54,541 nucleotides of DNA from Actinomycetes bacterium (GTDB taxonomy: Bacteria; Actinomycetota; Acidimicrobiia; Acidimicrobiales; Microtrichaceae). Below the pieces are notes generated by a model. That model was not told the DNA's origin. It worked only from the letters and a program-made list of their open reading frames with translations, and searched no databases. Shown piece after piece: positions 37,819 through 45,818 of this stretch (positions are counted from its first letter, which is position 1; every line of letters begins with the position of its first letter). The stretch lies in contig JAEYSR010000133.1 in NCBI GenBank assembly GCA_023434535.1, forward strand, positions 1 through 54,541, written 5' to 3'. Both the position numbers and the translations under genes were made by a program.

Positions 37819-39279
37819 TCAGGGCCTGTCGCCGATCGTGACCGGCACGTCGAGGTCGACGGGGTAGGTCCCCGAGTCCACCTCGTCGTGGGTCCAGTCG
37901 GGCTGCTTGGTGAGGTGGTCGGTGGCGAGCACCGCACGTCCGTCCACGATGTCCTCGAGCGGGAGCACCCGTTGGACGACCTCGGTGTCCCGCGGCTCGG
38001 AGATCAGCTCGGTCGGATAGAGGTCGAGGCCCGAGGTGACGACGTCGTGCTGCTGGGTCGCGAGCGCGCACCGGGCCCCGTCCGTCACCGTGTCGAGCCG
38101 TGACCGCAGCACGCGTGTCCGGTGGGACCGGACCGTCGGTTCGTCGAGAGCGACGTCGGGCTCGGCGAGCACCGAGGCGATGGTCAGGCCGTCGGCCTTG
38201 CACCGCTCGCACTGGCCGCAGGACTCGATCGCGAGGAACCGCGAGGCGCTGGCCACCAGGTCGGCGATGTCCGTCCGGTCGTCGATCACGAAGAAGCCGG
38301 CGGCACCGAGTCCGGTGCCGATCGCCCGCATGGCGTCGTGGCTGAGCGGGGTGTCCAGGAGGTGCTCCGGGACGATGGGGTTGGCGACGCCCGACATCGC
38401 CCCGACCAGGCGGGCGTGGGCCGCGCCGCCGCCGATGATCTCGATCGCGTCCCGCAGCGGCGTCCCCATCGGGACCTCGCCGACCGCAGTGGTCAGGCAG
38501 TCGCCGGTCATGGTGCAGACGATCGTGCCGGGGGAGTCGGGGGTGCCGACCTCCCGGAACCACGACGCGCCCCGGGCGAGGATCTCCGTGACGTTCGCCA
38601 GGGTCTCGACGTTGTTGACCAGCGCGGGCGCGGCGTCGGGCCCGGCACCAACCAGGTCGCGATCGGCGGCGCCGCTCCCGGTCGCCGCTCCGGCGTCGTC
38701 GTCCTCGTCGGCGTCGACCCCGCGACGCCACGGAGGCGAGACCCGTGGGAACGGCCGTCGTCCGGACACCACCTCGAGCAGCGCCGTCTCCTCTCCGAAC
38801 AGGTAGGAGTCGGGACCCTCGACGACCCGCACCGACACACCTCGGCCCCAGTCGGCGTCCCGGATCTCGTCGATGGCGGAGCGCAGCAGGGCCAGCTCCC
38901 GGGTGAAGCTCGCCTTGGTCGCGACGACGACCTCGGTGGCGCCGACCGCCCGGGCCGCCACCAGCGCGCCCTCGAGGACCTTGTACGGGTTGGCGCGCAG
39001 CAGCGCCCGGTCCTTGAAGGTGTGCGGCTCGCCCTCGGCGGCGTTCACCACCACGGTGGGCGGTTGGGGGGACGGCGCCCCTGCCACCGTCGCCCACTTG
39101 GTGCCGGTGGGGAACCCGGCCCCGCCGCGCCCGCGCAGGCCGGCCGCGGTCAGCTCCTCCGCGATCTCCGCCGGCGTGAAGCGCCTTGCGACGTCGAGCG
39201 CGGCACCACCTCCGGCGTCGAGGTGGTCCTGCAGGCTGGATCTCGGGACACGGTCGAGGACACGTTCGATCAGGGCCAT
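37819..39279 (-). CDS. NuoF-like NADH-binding iron-sulfur flavoprotein (orphan)
   Basis: A 486-residue protein of the complex I 51-kDa family. GLRGRGGAGFPTGTKW is the NADH site, NAAEGEPHTFKDR the FMN/NADH region, NNVETLANV begins the SLBB domain, and ESCGQCERC holds C354, C357 and C360, with C404 as the fourth ligand of an N3-type [4Fe-4S] cluster. The spacing is close to that of Nqo1. An unusual acidic, Gly/Ala-rich insertion (~198-222, DADEDDDAGAATG) replaces a short loop after the FMN domain. No nuoE or nuoG is adjacent, so it is not part of a complex I operon; a stand-alone diaphorase or electron-bifurcation partner is possible. The ATG at 39279 has AGGTGG upstream. Confidence 0.85.
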   Translation of the reverse strand: MALIERVLDRVPRSSLQDHLDAGGGAALDVARRFTPAEIAEELTAAGLRGRGGAGFPTGTKWATVAGAPSPQPPTVVVNAAEGEPHTFKDRALLRANPYKVLEGALVAARAVGATEVVVATKASFTRELALLRSAIDEIRDADWGRGVSVRVVEGPDSYLFGEETALLEVVSGRRPFPRVSPPWRRGVDADEDDDAGAATGSGAADRDLVGAGPDAAPALVNNVETLANVTEILARGASWFREVGTPDSPGTIVCTMTGDCLTTAVGEVPMGTPLRDAIEIIGGGAAHARLVGAMSGVANPIVPEHLLDTPLSHDAMRAIGTGLGAAGFFVIDDRTDIADLVASASRFLAIESCGQCERCKADGLTIASVLAEPDVALDEPTVRSHRTRVLRSRLDTVTDGARCALATQQHDVVTSGLDLYPTELISEPRDTEVVQRVLPLEDIVDGRAVLATDHLTKQPDWTHDEVDSGTYPVDLDVPVTIGDRP

Positions 39280-39345
39280 GTGGACCACCTACCCGTCCCG
39301 GTGCGCGGGAGTCACGGCGGGCGGGGAGGCGGGACAACGGTCCGA

Positions 39346-39388
39346 CCCCCGCCGGCGGCGCCGCGTAGTCTCGGCGGTCCGGCGGGGG
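39346..39388. promoter_or_regulatory. Inverted repeat around the -10 box of the acyl-CoA dehydrogenase operon
   Basis: CCCCCGCCGG (39346-39355) and CCGGCGGGGG (39379-39388) are perfect reverse complements flanking TAGTCT (39366-39371), a likely -10 box. A dimeric repressor binding both arms would block the promoter. Confidence 0.45.
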
Positions 39389-39411
39389 AGCGCGCCGGAC
39401 CAGGAGGACGG

Positions 39412-40590
39412 ATGTTCATCGGTTTGACCACGGAGCAGGAGTCGCTGCGCCGGGAGCTGCGCGACTACTACGAACGCCTCATCACCCCCGAGCTCGCCGT
39501 GGAGCTCTCCAGGAGCGAGGGCGTCGGGCCGGTGGCCCGGTCGGTGGCGCTGCAGATGGGCGAGGACGGTTGGCTCGGGATCGGGTGGCCGACCGAGTAC
39601 GGCGGCCAGGGTCGCGGCTACGTCGACCAGTTCATCTTCTACGACGAGTCCATGAGGTTCGGGGCTCCCGTCCCGATGCTCACGCTCAACTCGGTGGCGC
39701 CCACGATCATGAAGTACGGGACCCAGGAGCAGAAGGACTTCTTCCTCCCGAGGATCATCTCCGGCTCCACGCACTTCGCGATCGGCTACACCGAGCCCGA
39801 CAGCGGGACCGACCTGGCCTCGCTGCGCACCCGCGCCGTGCGCGACGGCGACGAGTGGGTCATCAACGGCCAGAAGATCTTCACGTCCCTCGCCACCGAC
39901 GCCGACTACATCTGGCTGGCGGTGCGGACCGACCCCGACGCCAGCCGCCACGCCGGCATCTCGCTCATCATCGTCCCGACGGACGTGCCGGGCTTCAAGG
40001 CGGTGCCGATCCAGAACTTCGGCAACTTCAACACCAACTACACGTTCTACGAGGACGTGCGGGTCCCGGCGGAGAACTGCATCGGGGGCGAGGGTCGGGG
40101 CTGGCCGCTGATCATGGAGCAGCTGAACCACGAGCGGGTCACGATCTGCAGCTCGGGGATCATGGAGCGGGCGCTGGACGAGACCACCGAGTACGCGGCC
40201 GACCACGTGCTCGCCGACGGGACGCGCCTGATCGACCAGCCGTGGGTGCAGCACGAGCTGGCCTGGGTCCACGCCCGGCTGGACGTGCTGCGGCTCCTGA
40301 ACTGGCAGGTCGCCTGGAACGCGGATGCCGGCAACGCCCTGGACCCCGCCGCCGCCTCCGCCGTCAAGGTCCACGGGACGGAGCTGTACATGGACGGGCT
40401 CGGCCGACTGCTGGAGATCCTGGGGCCCGTGGCCGGGCTCCGGGAGGGTTCGCCCGACTGCGCTCTGCGGGACCGGCTCGGCACCCTGCTCCGCGGGCTC
40501 CACGTCCTGACCTTCGGGGGCGGGACCAACGAGCTGCAGCGGGACCTGATCGCGATGTTCGGCCTGGGCCTCCCGCCCTCGCCGCGCTGA
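39412..40590 (+). CDS. Acyl-CoA dehydrogenase, large-subunit type
   Basis: A 392-residue FAD-dependent dehydrogenase that introduces an alpha,beta double bond in an acyl-CoA. GYTEPDSGTDLASLRTRA (~125-142) and INGQKIFTS are the FAD/substrate blocks, and TFGGGTNELQRDLIAMFGLGLP (~367-388) is the usual C-terminal end. No catalytic Glu is present at the C-terminal position; E241 in QLNHERV is a candidate base by analogy with heteromeric actinobacterial enzymes. AGGAGGAC precedes the ATG. It is followed 11 nt later by a second, shorter-type dehydrogenase, the arrangement of alpha2beta2 FadE pairs used for steroid or branched side chains. The substrate is inferred only at that level. Confidence 0.88.
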   Translation: MFIGLTTEQESLRRELRDYYERLITPELAVELSRSEGVGPVARSVALQMGEDGWLGIGWPTEYGGQGRGYVDQFIFYDESMRFGAPVPMLTLNSVAPTIMKYGTQEQKDFFLPRIISGSTHFAIGYTEPDSGTDLASLRTRAVRDGDEWVINGQKIFTSLATDADYIWLAVRTDPDASRHAGISLIIVPTDVPGFKAVPIQNFGNFNTNYTFYEDVRVPAENCIGGEGRGWPLIMEQLNHERVTICSSGIMERALDETTEYAADHVLADGTRLIDQPWVQHELAWVHARLDVLRLLNWQVAWNADAGNALDPAAASAVKVHGTELYMDGLGRLLEILGPVAGLREGSPDCALRDRLGTLLRGLHVLTFGGGTNELQRDLIAMFGLGLPPSPR

Positions 40591-40601
40591 AAGGAGCCCC
40601 C

Positions 40602-41756
40602 GTGGACTTCGCACCCACCGACGAGCAGCGCGCCATCACCGAGCTCGCCGAACGCATCCTCACCGACCTCTGCGCACCCGAGACCCTCCGACAGGTCGAG
40701 TCGGGCGCGGACTGGTTCCACCGAGACCTCTGGGACGCCCTCGCTGCGGCCGGTCTGCTCGGCATCTGCCTGCCGGAGTCCGTCGGCGGCGGCGGGTTCG
40801 GCGTCGTCGAGGCCTGCCTCGTGCTGCGCGAGGCCGGCCGTGCGGTGGCCCCCGTCCCCCTGTGGGCCACGACGACCGCGGCGATCGCTCTCGCCGAGCA
40901 CGGCAGCGACTCCCAGCGGTCGCAGTGGCTGCCGGGCGTCGTCGACGGCTCCACGATCCTCACGGTCGCTCTCGACGAGCTCGACAGCGGCCCGCGGGAC
41001 CCGCAGCTGGTCGCCACGGCCGATGGCGACGGGTGGATCCTCCGGGGCACCAAGACGAACGTCGCCGCCGCCCATCTGGCTGCCGCGGTCCTGGTGCCCG
41101 CCCGCCTCGACGACGGAACGTCCGACGACGCGATCGGGATCTTCATCGTGCCGACCGACGCCGACGGGCTGTCGGCCCTCCGACAGGACTCCTTCAACCA
41201 CGAGCCGCGCGCCCACCTCGGCCTCGACGGGGTCCGGGTCGACGACGGCGCCCGTCTGCCGGGGCGCGCCCCGGCGTCCGGGAGCCGCGACGGCCGCGAC
41301 GTCCTCGATCGCGTGGTCGACGTCGCCACCGTCGGCCTGTGCGCACTGGCGTCGGGCGTCGCCGAGGGCGGGACGGCCCGGACGGCGGCCTACGCCACCG
41401 AGCGCCGTCAGTTCGACCGGCCGATCGGGTCGTTCCAGGCGGTGGGGCACCGCCTGGCGGACTGCTACATCGACGAGGAGGCCATGCGGCTGACGATGCT
41501 GCAGGCCGCGAGCCTGCTCGCCGTCGACCCGCCGGCCGACCGGGCGGGGGCCGACCGGGCGGTGGCCGTCGCCAAGTACTGGGCGAGCTACGGAGGTCGT
41601 CGCGTCGGCCATGCCGACCTCCACGTCCACGGCGGCATCTCGATCGACCTCGACTACCCGATCCACCGCTACTTCCTCTGGGCCAAGCAGCTCGAGCTCC
41701 AGCTCGGGGCCGCAGCCCCTCAGCTCGCCCGCCTGGGCCGCCTGCTCGCCGTGTGA
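40602..41756 (+). CDS. Acyl-CoA dehydrogenase, partner subunit type
   Basis: A 384-residue acyl-CoA dehydrogenase-fold protein, more diverged than its upstream neighbour. LGICLPESVGGGGFG and ATERRQFDRPIGSFQAVGHRLAD are the family blocks, and HVHGGISIDLDYPIHRYFLWAK is the C-terminal signature. There the catalytic Glu of homomeric enzymes (TWEH type) is replaced by Asp351, as in the small subunits of heteromeric FadE pairs. The normal FAD-binding TEP-type motif in the middle is also degenerate (VALDELDSG). It probably shares its active site with the upstream protein. GTG 40602 has AAGGAG just upstream. A strong hairpin (41777-41799) follows. Confidence 0.87.
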   Translation: MDFAPTDEQRAITELAERILTDLCAPETLRQVESGADWFHRDLWDALAAAGLLGICLPESVGGGGFGVVEACLVLREAGRAVAPVPLWATTTAAIALAEHGSDSQRSQWLPGVVDGSTILTVALDELDSGPRDPQLVATADGDGWILRGTKTNVAAAHLAAAVLVPARLDDGTSDDAIGIFIVPTDADGLSALRQDSFNHEPRAHLGLDGVRVDDGARLPGRAPASGSRDGRDVLDRVVDVATVGLCALASGVAEGGTARTAAYATERRQFDRPIGSFQAVGHRLADCYIDEEAMRLTMLQAASLLAVDPPADRAGADRAVAVAKYWASYGGRRVGHADLHVHGGISIDLDYPIHRYFLWAKQLELQLGAAAPQLARLGRLLAV

Positions 41757-41776
41757 CCGGCCGGCCCTGATCCGAC

Positions 41777-41799
41777 CCGTCGGCCGCGACCCGCGGCCG
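41777..41799 (+). terminator. Hairpin terminator after the dehydrogenase pair
   Basis: Perfect 10-bp stem GTCGGCCGCG/CGCGGCCGAC with loop ACC, 20 nt after the stop. It separates the dehydrogenase pair from the SDR-LLM pair downstream. No T-tract. Confidence 0.68.
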
Positions 41800-41828
41800 A
41801 CCATCCACCTGACCATGGAGTCCTGCAC

Positions 41829-42638
41829 ATGACCGACCTGTTGGTGAACGACCTGTTCTCGGTGAGGGGGAAGGTCGCGCTCGTGACCGGAGGGTCCCGC
41901 GGCATCGGCGAGATGATCGCTGCGGGACTGCTGGCCAACGGCGCCACCGTGTACATCAGCTCCCGCAAGGCCGACGCCTGCGATGCCACCGCCTCCCGGC
42001 TCCAGGAGACCTACGGCAGCACGTGTGTGTCCCTGCCCGCGGACCTCTCGACACTGGACGGGATCGAGTCGCTGGTCGCCGCGTTCACCGAACGGGAGGA
42101 CCACCTCGACATCCTCGTCAACAACGCCGGGGTCTCCTGGGGAGCGCCCATCGAGGAGTTCCCCGAGAAGGGCTGGGACAAGGTCTTCGACACGAACGTG
42201 AAGGGCGTGTTCTTCCTGACCCAGAAGCTGCTCGGCGCGCTCGAGGCCCGGGCCACCGTCGAGGACCCGTCGCGTGTCATCAACATCGGCTCGATCGACG
42301 GCATCCGCACGCCGGTGTTCGACACCCACTCCTACGGGCCCTCCAAGGCTGCGGTCCATGCCCTGACCAAGCAGATGGCGGCGAAGCTGGTGAAGCGCCA
42401 CATCCTGGTGAACGCCATCGCCCCGGGCCCGTTCCCGACGTGGATGCTGAGCACGGGAGTCGGGACCGGCGGCGACGTGGACGGCACCGACTGGGACGCC
42501 GTCGGGAAGATGACGCCCCGTGGCCGCGTCGGCAGCCCGGAGGACATCGCCGGACTCACGATCTTCCTGGCGTCGCGCGCCGGCGCCTACACCGTCGGCG
42601 AGGTCATCACCTGCGACGGCGGCGCCGTCGTCTCCTGA
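41829..42638 (+). CDS. Short-chain dehydrogenase/reductase (RhlG/beta-ketoacyl reductase-like)
   Basis: A 269-residue SDR with GKVALVTGGSRGIGEMIA (~14-31), SSRKADAC (a basic residue after the second strand, suggesting NADP), LVNNAGVSWGAP, NIGSIDGI, and the Y-x-x-x-K pair in HSYGPSKAAVHAL. The C-terminus PRGRVGSPEDIAGLTIFLASRAGAYTVGEVITCDGG is classical. The sequence style is that of RhlG-like 3-oxoacyl reductases and fits lipid metabolism next to the acyl-CoA dehydrogenases, though a terminator lies between. GGAGT lies upstream of the ATG. The LLM gene begins 14 nt after its stop. Confidence 0.87.
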   Translation: MTDLLVNDLFSVRGKVALVTGGSRGIGEMIAAGLLANGATVYISSRKADACDATASRLQETYGSTCVSLPADLSTLDGIESLVAAFTEREDHLDILVNNAGVSWGAPIEEFPEKGWDKVFDTNVKGVFFLTQKLLGALEARATVEDPSRVINIGSIDGIRTPVFDTHSYGPSKAAVHALTKQMAAKLVKRHILVNAIAPGPFPTWMLSTGVGTGGDVDGTDWDAVGKMTPRGRVGSPEDIAGLTIFLASRAGAYTVGEVITCDGGAVVS

Positions 42639-42652
42639 CCGACGGGCCGACG

Positions 42653-43528
42653 GTGGAGTACCACCTCTTCCTCCCGCAGATGCGCATGAGCCACGAGGCG
42701 ATCGTGGAGCGCGCTCTCGCCGCCGAGGCATCCGGGTTCGAGGGCATCGCCTTCATGGACCACCTGGCACCGCCGCTGGCGGAGGGCCAGCCCATGTGGG
42801 AGGCGATGGAGATCGCCTCGTGGGTGCTCGCCCGCACCACCACCCTGCGGGTCGGGCACCTCGTCCTCTGCGACGCGCTGCGTCACCCCGCGGTGCTGGC
42901 GCGCCAGGTCACGACGCTCGACCACGCCTCGGGCGGTCGGTTCGAGCTGGGCATCGGCTGGGGGTCGGTGCCGGAGGAGCTGCAGACCTTCGGCGTCGGC
43001 TCCACGGAGCCACGGCAGCGGGTGCAGCGGCTGTCGGAGTCGTTGCAGATCATGGAGGCGCTGTGGTCCGGGGAGCCGGTCGACTTCGCCGGCGAGCACT
43101 TCACGTTGATGGGCGCGCAGCAGCAGCCGGTCCCGAGCGGACCGATCACCACCACCATCGGCGGCGTCGGTCCCCGGACCCTGGAGCTCGTGCGGCGCCA
43201 CGCCGACTGGTGGAACCTCCCGGTCCACCGCCTCGACCGCCTCGACGAGCTGCGCGAGAGCGCCGGCGACGCCCGCGTGTCGGTCCAGCAGATGGTGGCG
43301 CTCGTGCCGGAGGGCGGGGACCGCGGAACGGTCACCGAGCAGGTCGTCCGTCGGTTCGGTGCCGACGGGCTCGGCTCCCGCGTGGTCATCGGCACCGCAC
43401 CTGAGCTGGTGGAGCACTTCGGACGCCTGGAGGAGACCGGAGTCGAGCGCGTCTACGCGTGGTTCGCCGACTTCGCCCCGCCGGCCACGCTCGCGGACTT
43501 CGCCGAGGTCGTCTCCGCATCGGCCTGA
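42653..43528 (+). CDS. LLM-class flavin/F420-dependent oxidoreductase
   Basis: A 291-residue luciferase-like TIM-barrel enzyme. YHLFLPQMRMSHEAIVERALAAEASGFEGIAFMDHL opens the barrel; LRVGHLVLCDALRHPAVLARQVTTLDHASGGRFELGIGWG is the central signature, and TIGGVGPRTLELV the third block. It resembles enzymes using F420 or FMN; the substrate is unknown. The GTG at 42653 follows the SDR stop by 14 nt, and the two probably form one operon. It differs enough from the LLM protein at 22493 that a recent duplication is unlikely. It converges on a hypothetical gene with a 20-bp gap. Confidence 0.86.
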   Translation: MEYHLFLPQMRMSHEAIVERALAAEASGFEGIAFMDHLAPPLAEGQPMWEAMEIASWVLARTTTLRVGHLVLCDALRHPAVLARQVTTLDHASGGRFELGIGWGSVPEELQTFGVGSTEPRQRVQRLSESLQIMEALWSGEPVDFAGEHFTLMGAQQQPVPSGPITTTIGGVGPRTLELVRRHADWWNLPVHRLDRLDELRESAGDARVSVQQMVALVPEGGDRGTVTEQVVRRFGADGLGSRVVIGTAPELVEHFGRLEETGVERVYAWFADFAPPATLADFAEVVSASA

Positions 43529-43548
43529 CCTGCGATCGTCGGAGCCTC

Positions 43549-44205
43549 TCAGCCCCCGGGCGGTCCGGCTGTGGCGTCCTGCAGCAGCGCGTCCCACGCC
43601 GCCGCGGCGTCGCGGAGCGCGAGCCAGCCGGCGGGGTCCAGCTGGCGGCCGCCCCACCGGAACACTGCGGCCCGGCCCCGGTCGACCTCGGCGGTCACGC
43701 CGCGCGCCGCTTCCGCCCGTGCCACGAGCTCCGGACCCCACGAGCTCGTCGACAGCGCGTCGACGACGTCCGGTGGCACGTCACGGCCGACGCCGGTCGT
43801 CGTTCCGTCCGCCAGGCGGCCTGGCAGCCAACCTGCAGGTCCGAAGCGCTCGGGCAGCCGGTGGTGGTTCCAGCCGGGCCCGCCCATCCGCACTTCGACG
43901 CGACCGCCGACCGGGAGCGACGTCGACCACCTGATCACCTCGAACTCGTCGTCCGGCCGGTCGTCGTGGAAGACGATCAGGTGGGAGGCGGTGGCCCCGT
44001 CGAGGAGGTGGCCTGCGGGCGAGCGCAGCCCGGGGTCGTAGGACCAGCCCCCCAACGCGGGCGAGACCCGGTCTCCCAGCGACATCGTGTCGGCGTCCTG
44101 GTGCGACGGCGGCAGCATCGACGGGGCGCCGAGAGCGACCGCGGGCCAGCCCTGGGTCTCGGCGACGGCGACCAGCGGCTGGGTCCGACGACGGAACAAC
44201 GGCAT
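43549..44205 (-). CDS. Hypothetical protein
   Basis: A 218-residue soluble protein that I do not recognise. It has no signal peptide or membrane helix. Visible stretches are MPLFRRRTQPLVAVAETQGWPAV at the start, SHLIVFHDDRPDDEFEVIRWSTSLP in the middle, and a Trp-rich second half (WNHHRLPERFGPAGWLPG, WGPELVARAEAARG, FRWGGRQLDPAGWLALRDAAAAW). The start at 44205 is the first Met before the coherent region. It is divergent from the YbjQ-family gene. No function is proposed. Confidence 0.6.
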   Translation of the reverse strand: MPLFRRRTQPLVAVAETQGWPAVALGAPSMLPPSHQDADTMSLGDRVSPALGGWSYDPGLRSPAGHLLDGATASHLIVFHDDRPDDEFEVIRWSTSLPVGGRVEVRMGGPGWNHHRLPERFGPAGWLPGRLADGTTTGVGRDVPPDVVDALSTSSWGPELVARAEAARGVTAEVDRGRAAVFRWGGRQLDPAGWLALRDAAAAWDALLQDATAGPPGG

Positions 44206-44278
44206 GGCCAGAGCATCGCGCCGGCCCGGGGCCTGCGATGTCACCCGCTCGGCGTGAGGAGTTCCCGGGTCCCGTCGA

Positions 44279-44284
44279 TACCGT
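44279..44284 (+). promoter_or_regulatory. TACCGT -10 box of the YbjQ-family gene
   Basis: TACCGT lies 47 nt before the ATG and would give a leader of about 40 nt carrying GGAGGAG. Confidence 0.35.
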
Positions 44285-44331
44285 CGACATCCCCGGCCGA
44301 GGAGTCGGGAGATCACCCGGAGGAGCCCACG

Positions 44332-44682
44332 ATGGCCGTCGACGACACCCCGCCCCTGACCCCGCCCGCCATCCCGGTGAGCACCACCTTCGAGATCGAC
44401 GGCAAGTCGGGCACGTACGTCGCCCCGGCCTACGGGATCGTCGTGCGGTCCATGGGCTTCTCCCGCAACCTCGTCGGTGGCATCAAGTCGTTCAAGCGCG
44501 GCGACGTCACCGAGTTCTCCGGCACGCTCGAGGAGGCCCGGGACCACGCCATCGCCCGGATGGTCGAGCACGCCCAGGGGATGGGCGGCAACGCCGTGGT
44601 GGGTCTGCGCTTCGACTCGGCGCCGGTCGACGAGGGCGGCCTCACCGAGATCGTCGCCTACGGGACCGCCGTCACCCTCTGA
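44332..44682 (+). CDS. YbjQ/UPF0145 (DUF74) family protein
   Basis: A 116-residue protein of the YbjQ family, which forms homopentamers and is sometimes labelled heavy-metal binding. The family blocks are visible: IVVRSMGFSRNLVGGIKSF, LEEARDHAIARMVEHAQGMGGNAVVGLRFDS and IVAYGTAVTL at the end. The biological role of the family is not established. GGAGGAG lies 7 nt before the ATG. A small hairpin (44702-44723) follows, before the epimerase promoter. Confidence 0.85.
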   Translation: MAVDDTPPLTPPAIPVSTTFEIDGKSGTYVAPAYGIVVRSMGFSRNLVGGIKSFKRGDVTEFSGTLEEARDHAIARMVEHAQGMGGNAVVGLRFDSAPVDEGGLTEIVAYGTAVTL

Positions 44683-44701
44683 TCCGGGGATCCGAGGGTC
44701 C

Positions 44702-44723
44702 GGACGACGACAGCCTGTCGTCC
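44702..44723 (+). terminator. Small hairpin after the YbjQ-family gene
   Basis: GGACGAC and GTCGTCC form a 7-bp stem around an 8-nt loop; an alternative register GACGACA/TGTCGTC exists. It lies 19 nt after the stop. No T-tract. Confidence 0.42.
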
Positions 44724-44773
44724 TCGCGCCGGAGATACGCGCCGGGGCGCCATCGGCGCGTTCCCGAGCTGGG

Positions 44774-44779
44774 TAGGGT
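44774..44779 (+). promoter_or_regulatory. TAGGGT -10 box, leaderless start of the epimerase gene
   Basis: TAGGGT precedes the GTG at 44786 by 6 nt without a Shine-Dalgarno sequence. Confidence 0.48.
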
Positions 44780-44785
44780 CGGGTC

Positions 44786-45769
44786 GTGAAGGCGCTGGTG
44801 ACCGGAGCGACAGGCTTCATCGGCTCGGCGATCGTCCGCGAGCTGCTGGCCGAGGGCGCGGAGGTGACGGTGCTGGCGCGCCCGACCAGCGACACGCGCA
44901 ACATCGACGGGCTGGACGTGGCCGTCGCCCACGGCGACATCACGGACGGCGACTCCGTGCGGGCCGCGCTGGACGGCTGCGACACCCTGTTCCACGCCGC
45001 GGCGTACTTCACGCACTGGTCCACCGACCGACAGCAGTTCTACGACGTGAACGTGGGCGGGACCCGGACGACCCTGCAGGCCGCGCTCGACGTCGGCGTG
45101 GAGAAGGTGGTCTACACGTCGACGAACAACGCCATCGGCGCCTATGGCGCCACACCGTCGGACGAAGAGGTGGTCTTCAACTACTGGGAGACCGGCGACC
45201 ACTACTCGATCTCCAAGTACTTCGCCGAGGTGGAGGCGTGGCGTCTCGGGGCGAAGGGCCTGCCGGTCGTCGTGGTCAACCCCACGCTGGTGGTGGGCGA
45301 GCGCGACATCAGGCCGACCTCGAGCGGCTCGCTCATCATCGAGGTGGCCACCGGCAACCTGCCCGTCTACACCGACGGCTGGGTGAACGTCGTCGACGTG
45401 GAGGACGTGGCCAGAGGTCACGTGCTGGCGGCGCAGCGCGGTCGCGTGGGGGAGCGGTACCTCCTGGGCAACCAGAACCTCACCGTCGGCGAGTACTTCC
45501 GCCTCATCGCCGAGGCCGCGGGAGTGGACCCGCCGCGGTTCAAGGCGCCGAACCTCGCGGCGGTGGCCGTCGCCCACCTGTACGAGCTGCAGTCGCGGTT
45601 CACCCACCGCCATCCGGTGGCCACGGTCTCGGAGGTCAAGATCGGAGCGCTGGGCGAGACCTACGACTGCTCCAAGGCGATCGAGGAGCTCGGGCTCCCG
45701 CAGACGCCGGTGCGGGAGACGCTGCAGCGCTCGGTCGACTGGTTCCGCGCCAACGGCTACCTGAGCTGA
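44786..45769 (+). CDS. NAD-dependent epimerase/dehydratase (HpnA/dihydroflavonol reductase-like)
   Basis: A 327-residue extended SDR. The cofactor motif ALVTGATGFIGSAIV is at residues 3-17, and VVYTSTNNAIGAYG with Y-S-I-S-K (HYSISKYFAEVEAW) forms the active site. The central block VVNPTLVVGERDIRPTSSGSLI and the later NVVDVEDVARGHVLAAQRGRVGERYLLGNQNLT closely follow hopanoid-associated HpnA and dihydroflavonol reductase-like enzymes. It probably modifies a sugar nucleotide or an isoprenoid-linked compound. No squalene-hopene cyclase or other hpn gene lies in the window, so the pathway is open. A TAGGGT box 6 nt before GTG 44786 fixes the start. Confidence 0.86.
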   Translation: MKALVTGATGFIGSAIVRELLAEGAEVTVLARPTSDTRNIDGLDVAVAHGDITDGDSVRAALDGCDTLFHAAAYFTHWSTDRQQFYDVNVGGTRTTLQAALDVGVEKVVYTSTNNAIGAYGATPSDEEVVFNYWETGDHYSISKYFAEVEAWRLGAKGLPVVVVNPTLVVGERDIRPTSSGSLIIEVATGNLPVYTDGWVNVVDVEDVARGHVLAAQRGRVGERYLLGNQNLTVGEYFRLIAEAAGVDPPRFKAPNLAAVAVAHLYELQSRFTHRHPVATVSEVKIGALGETYDCSKAIEELGLPQTPVRETLQRSVDWFRANGYLS

Positions 45770-45784
45770 TTGGCTCTTCCGCGT

Positions 45785-45800
45785 GCGGCCGACAGGCCGC
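45785..45800 (+). terminator. Small hairpin after the epimerase gene
   Basis: GCGGCC-GACA-GGCCGC, a 6-bp stem with a tetraloop, lies 15 nt after the epimerase stop and just before the ribosome site of the next gene. It may be a weak terminator or attenuator. Confidence 0.35.
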
Positions 45801-45818
45801 GTCGACCGGGAGGCCGCC

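Noticed and set aside
36829..39279. Beta-lactam or peptide biosynthetic cluster suggested by the isopenicillin N synthase-like gene
   Set aside because: No peptide synthetase, acyltransferase or exporter specific to such a pathway is adjacent; the neighbours are primary-metabolism genes.
37819..43528. One long operon from NuoF-like gene to the second LLM gene
   Set aside because: The NuoF-like gene is on the opposite strand, and a perfect hairpin at 41777-41799 separates the dehydrogenase pair from the SDR-LLM pair.
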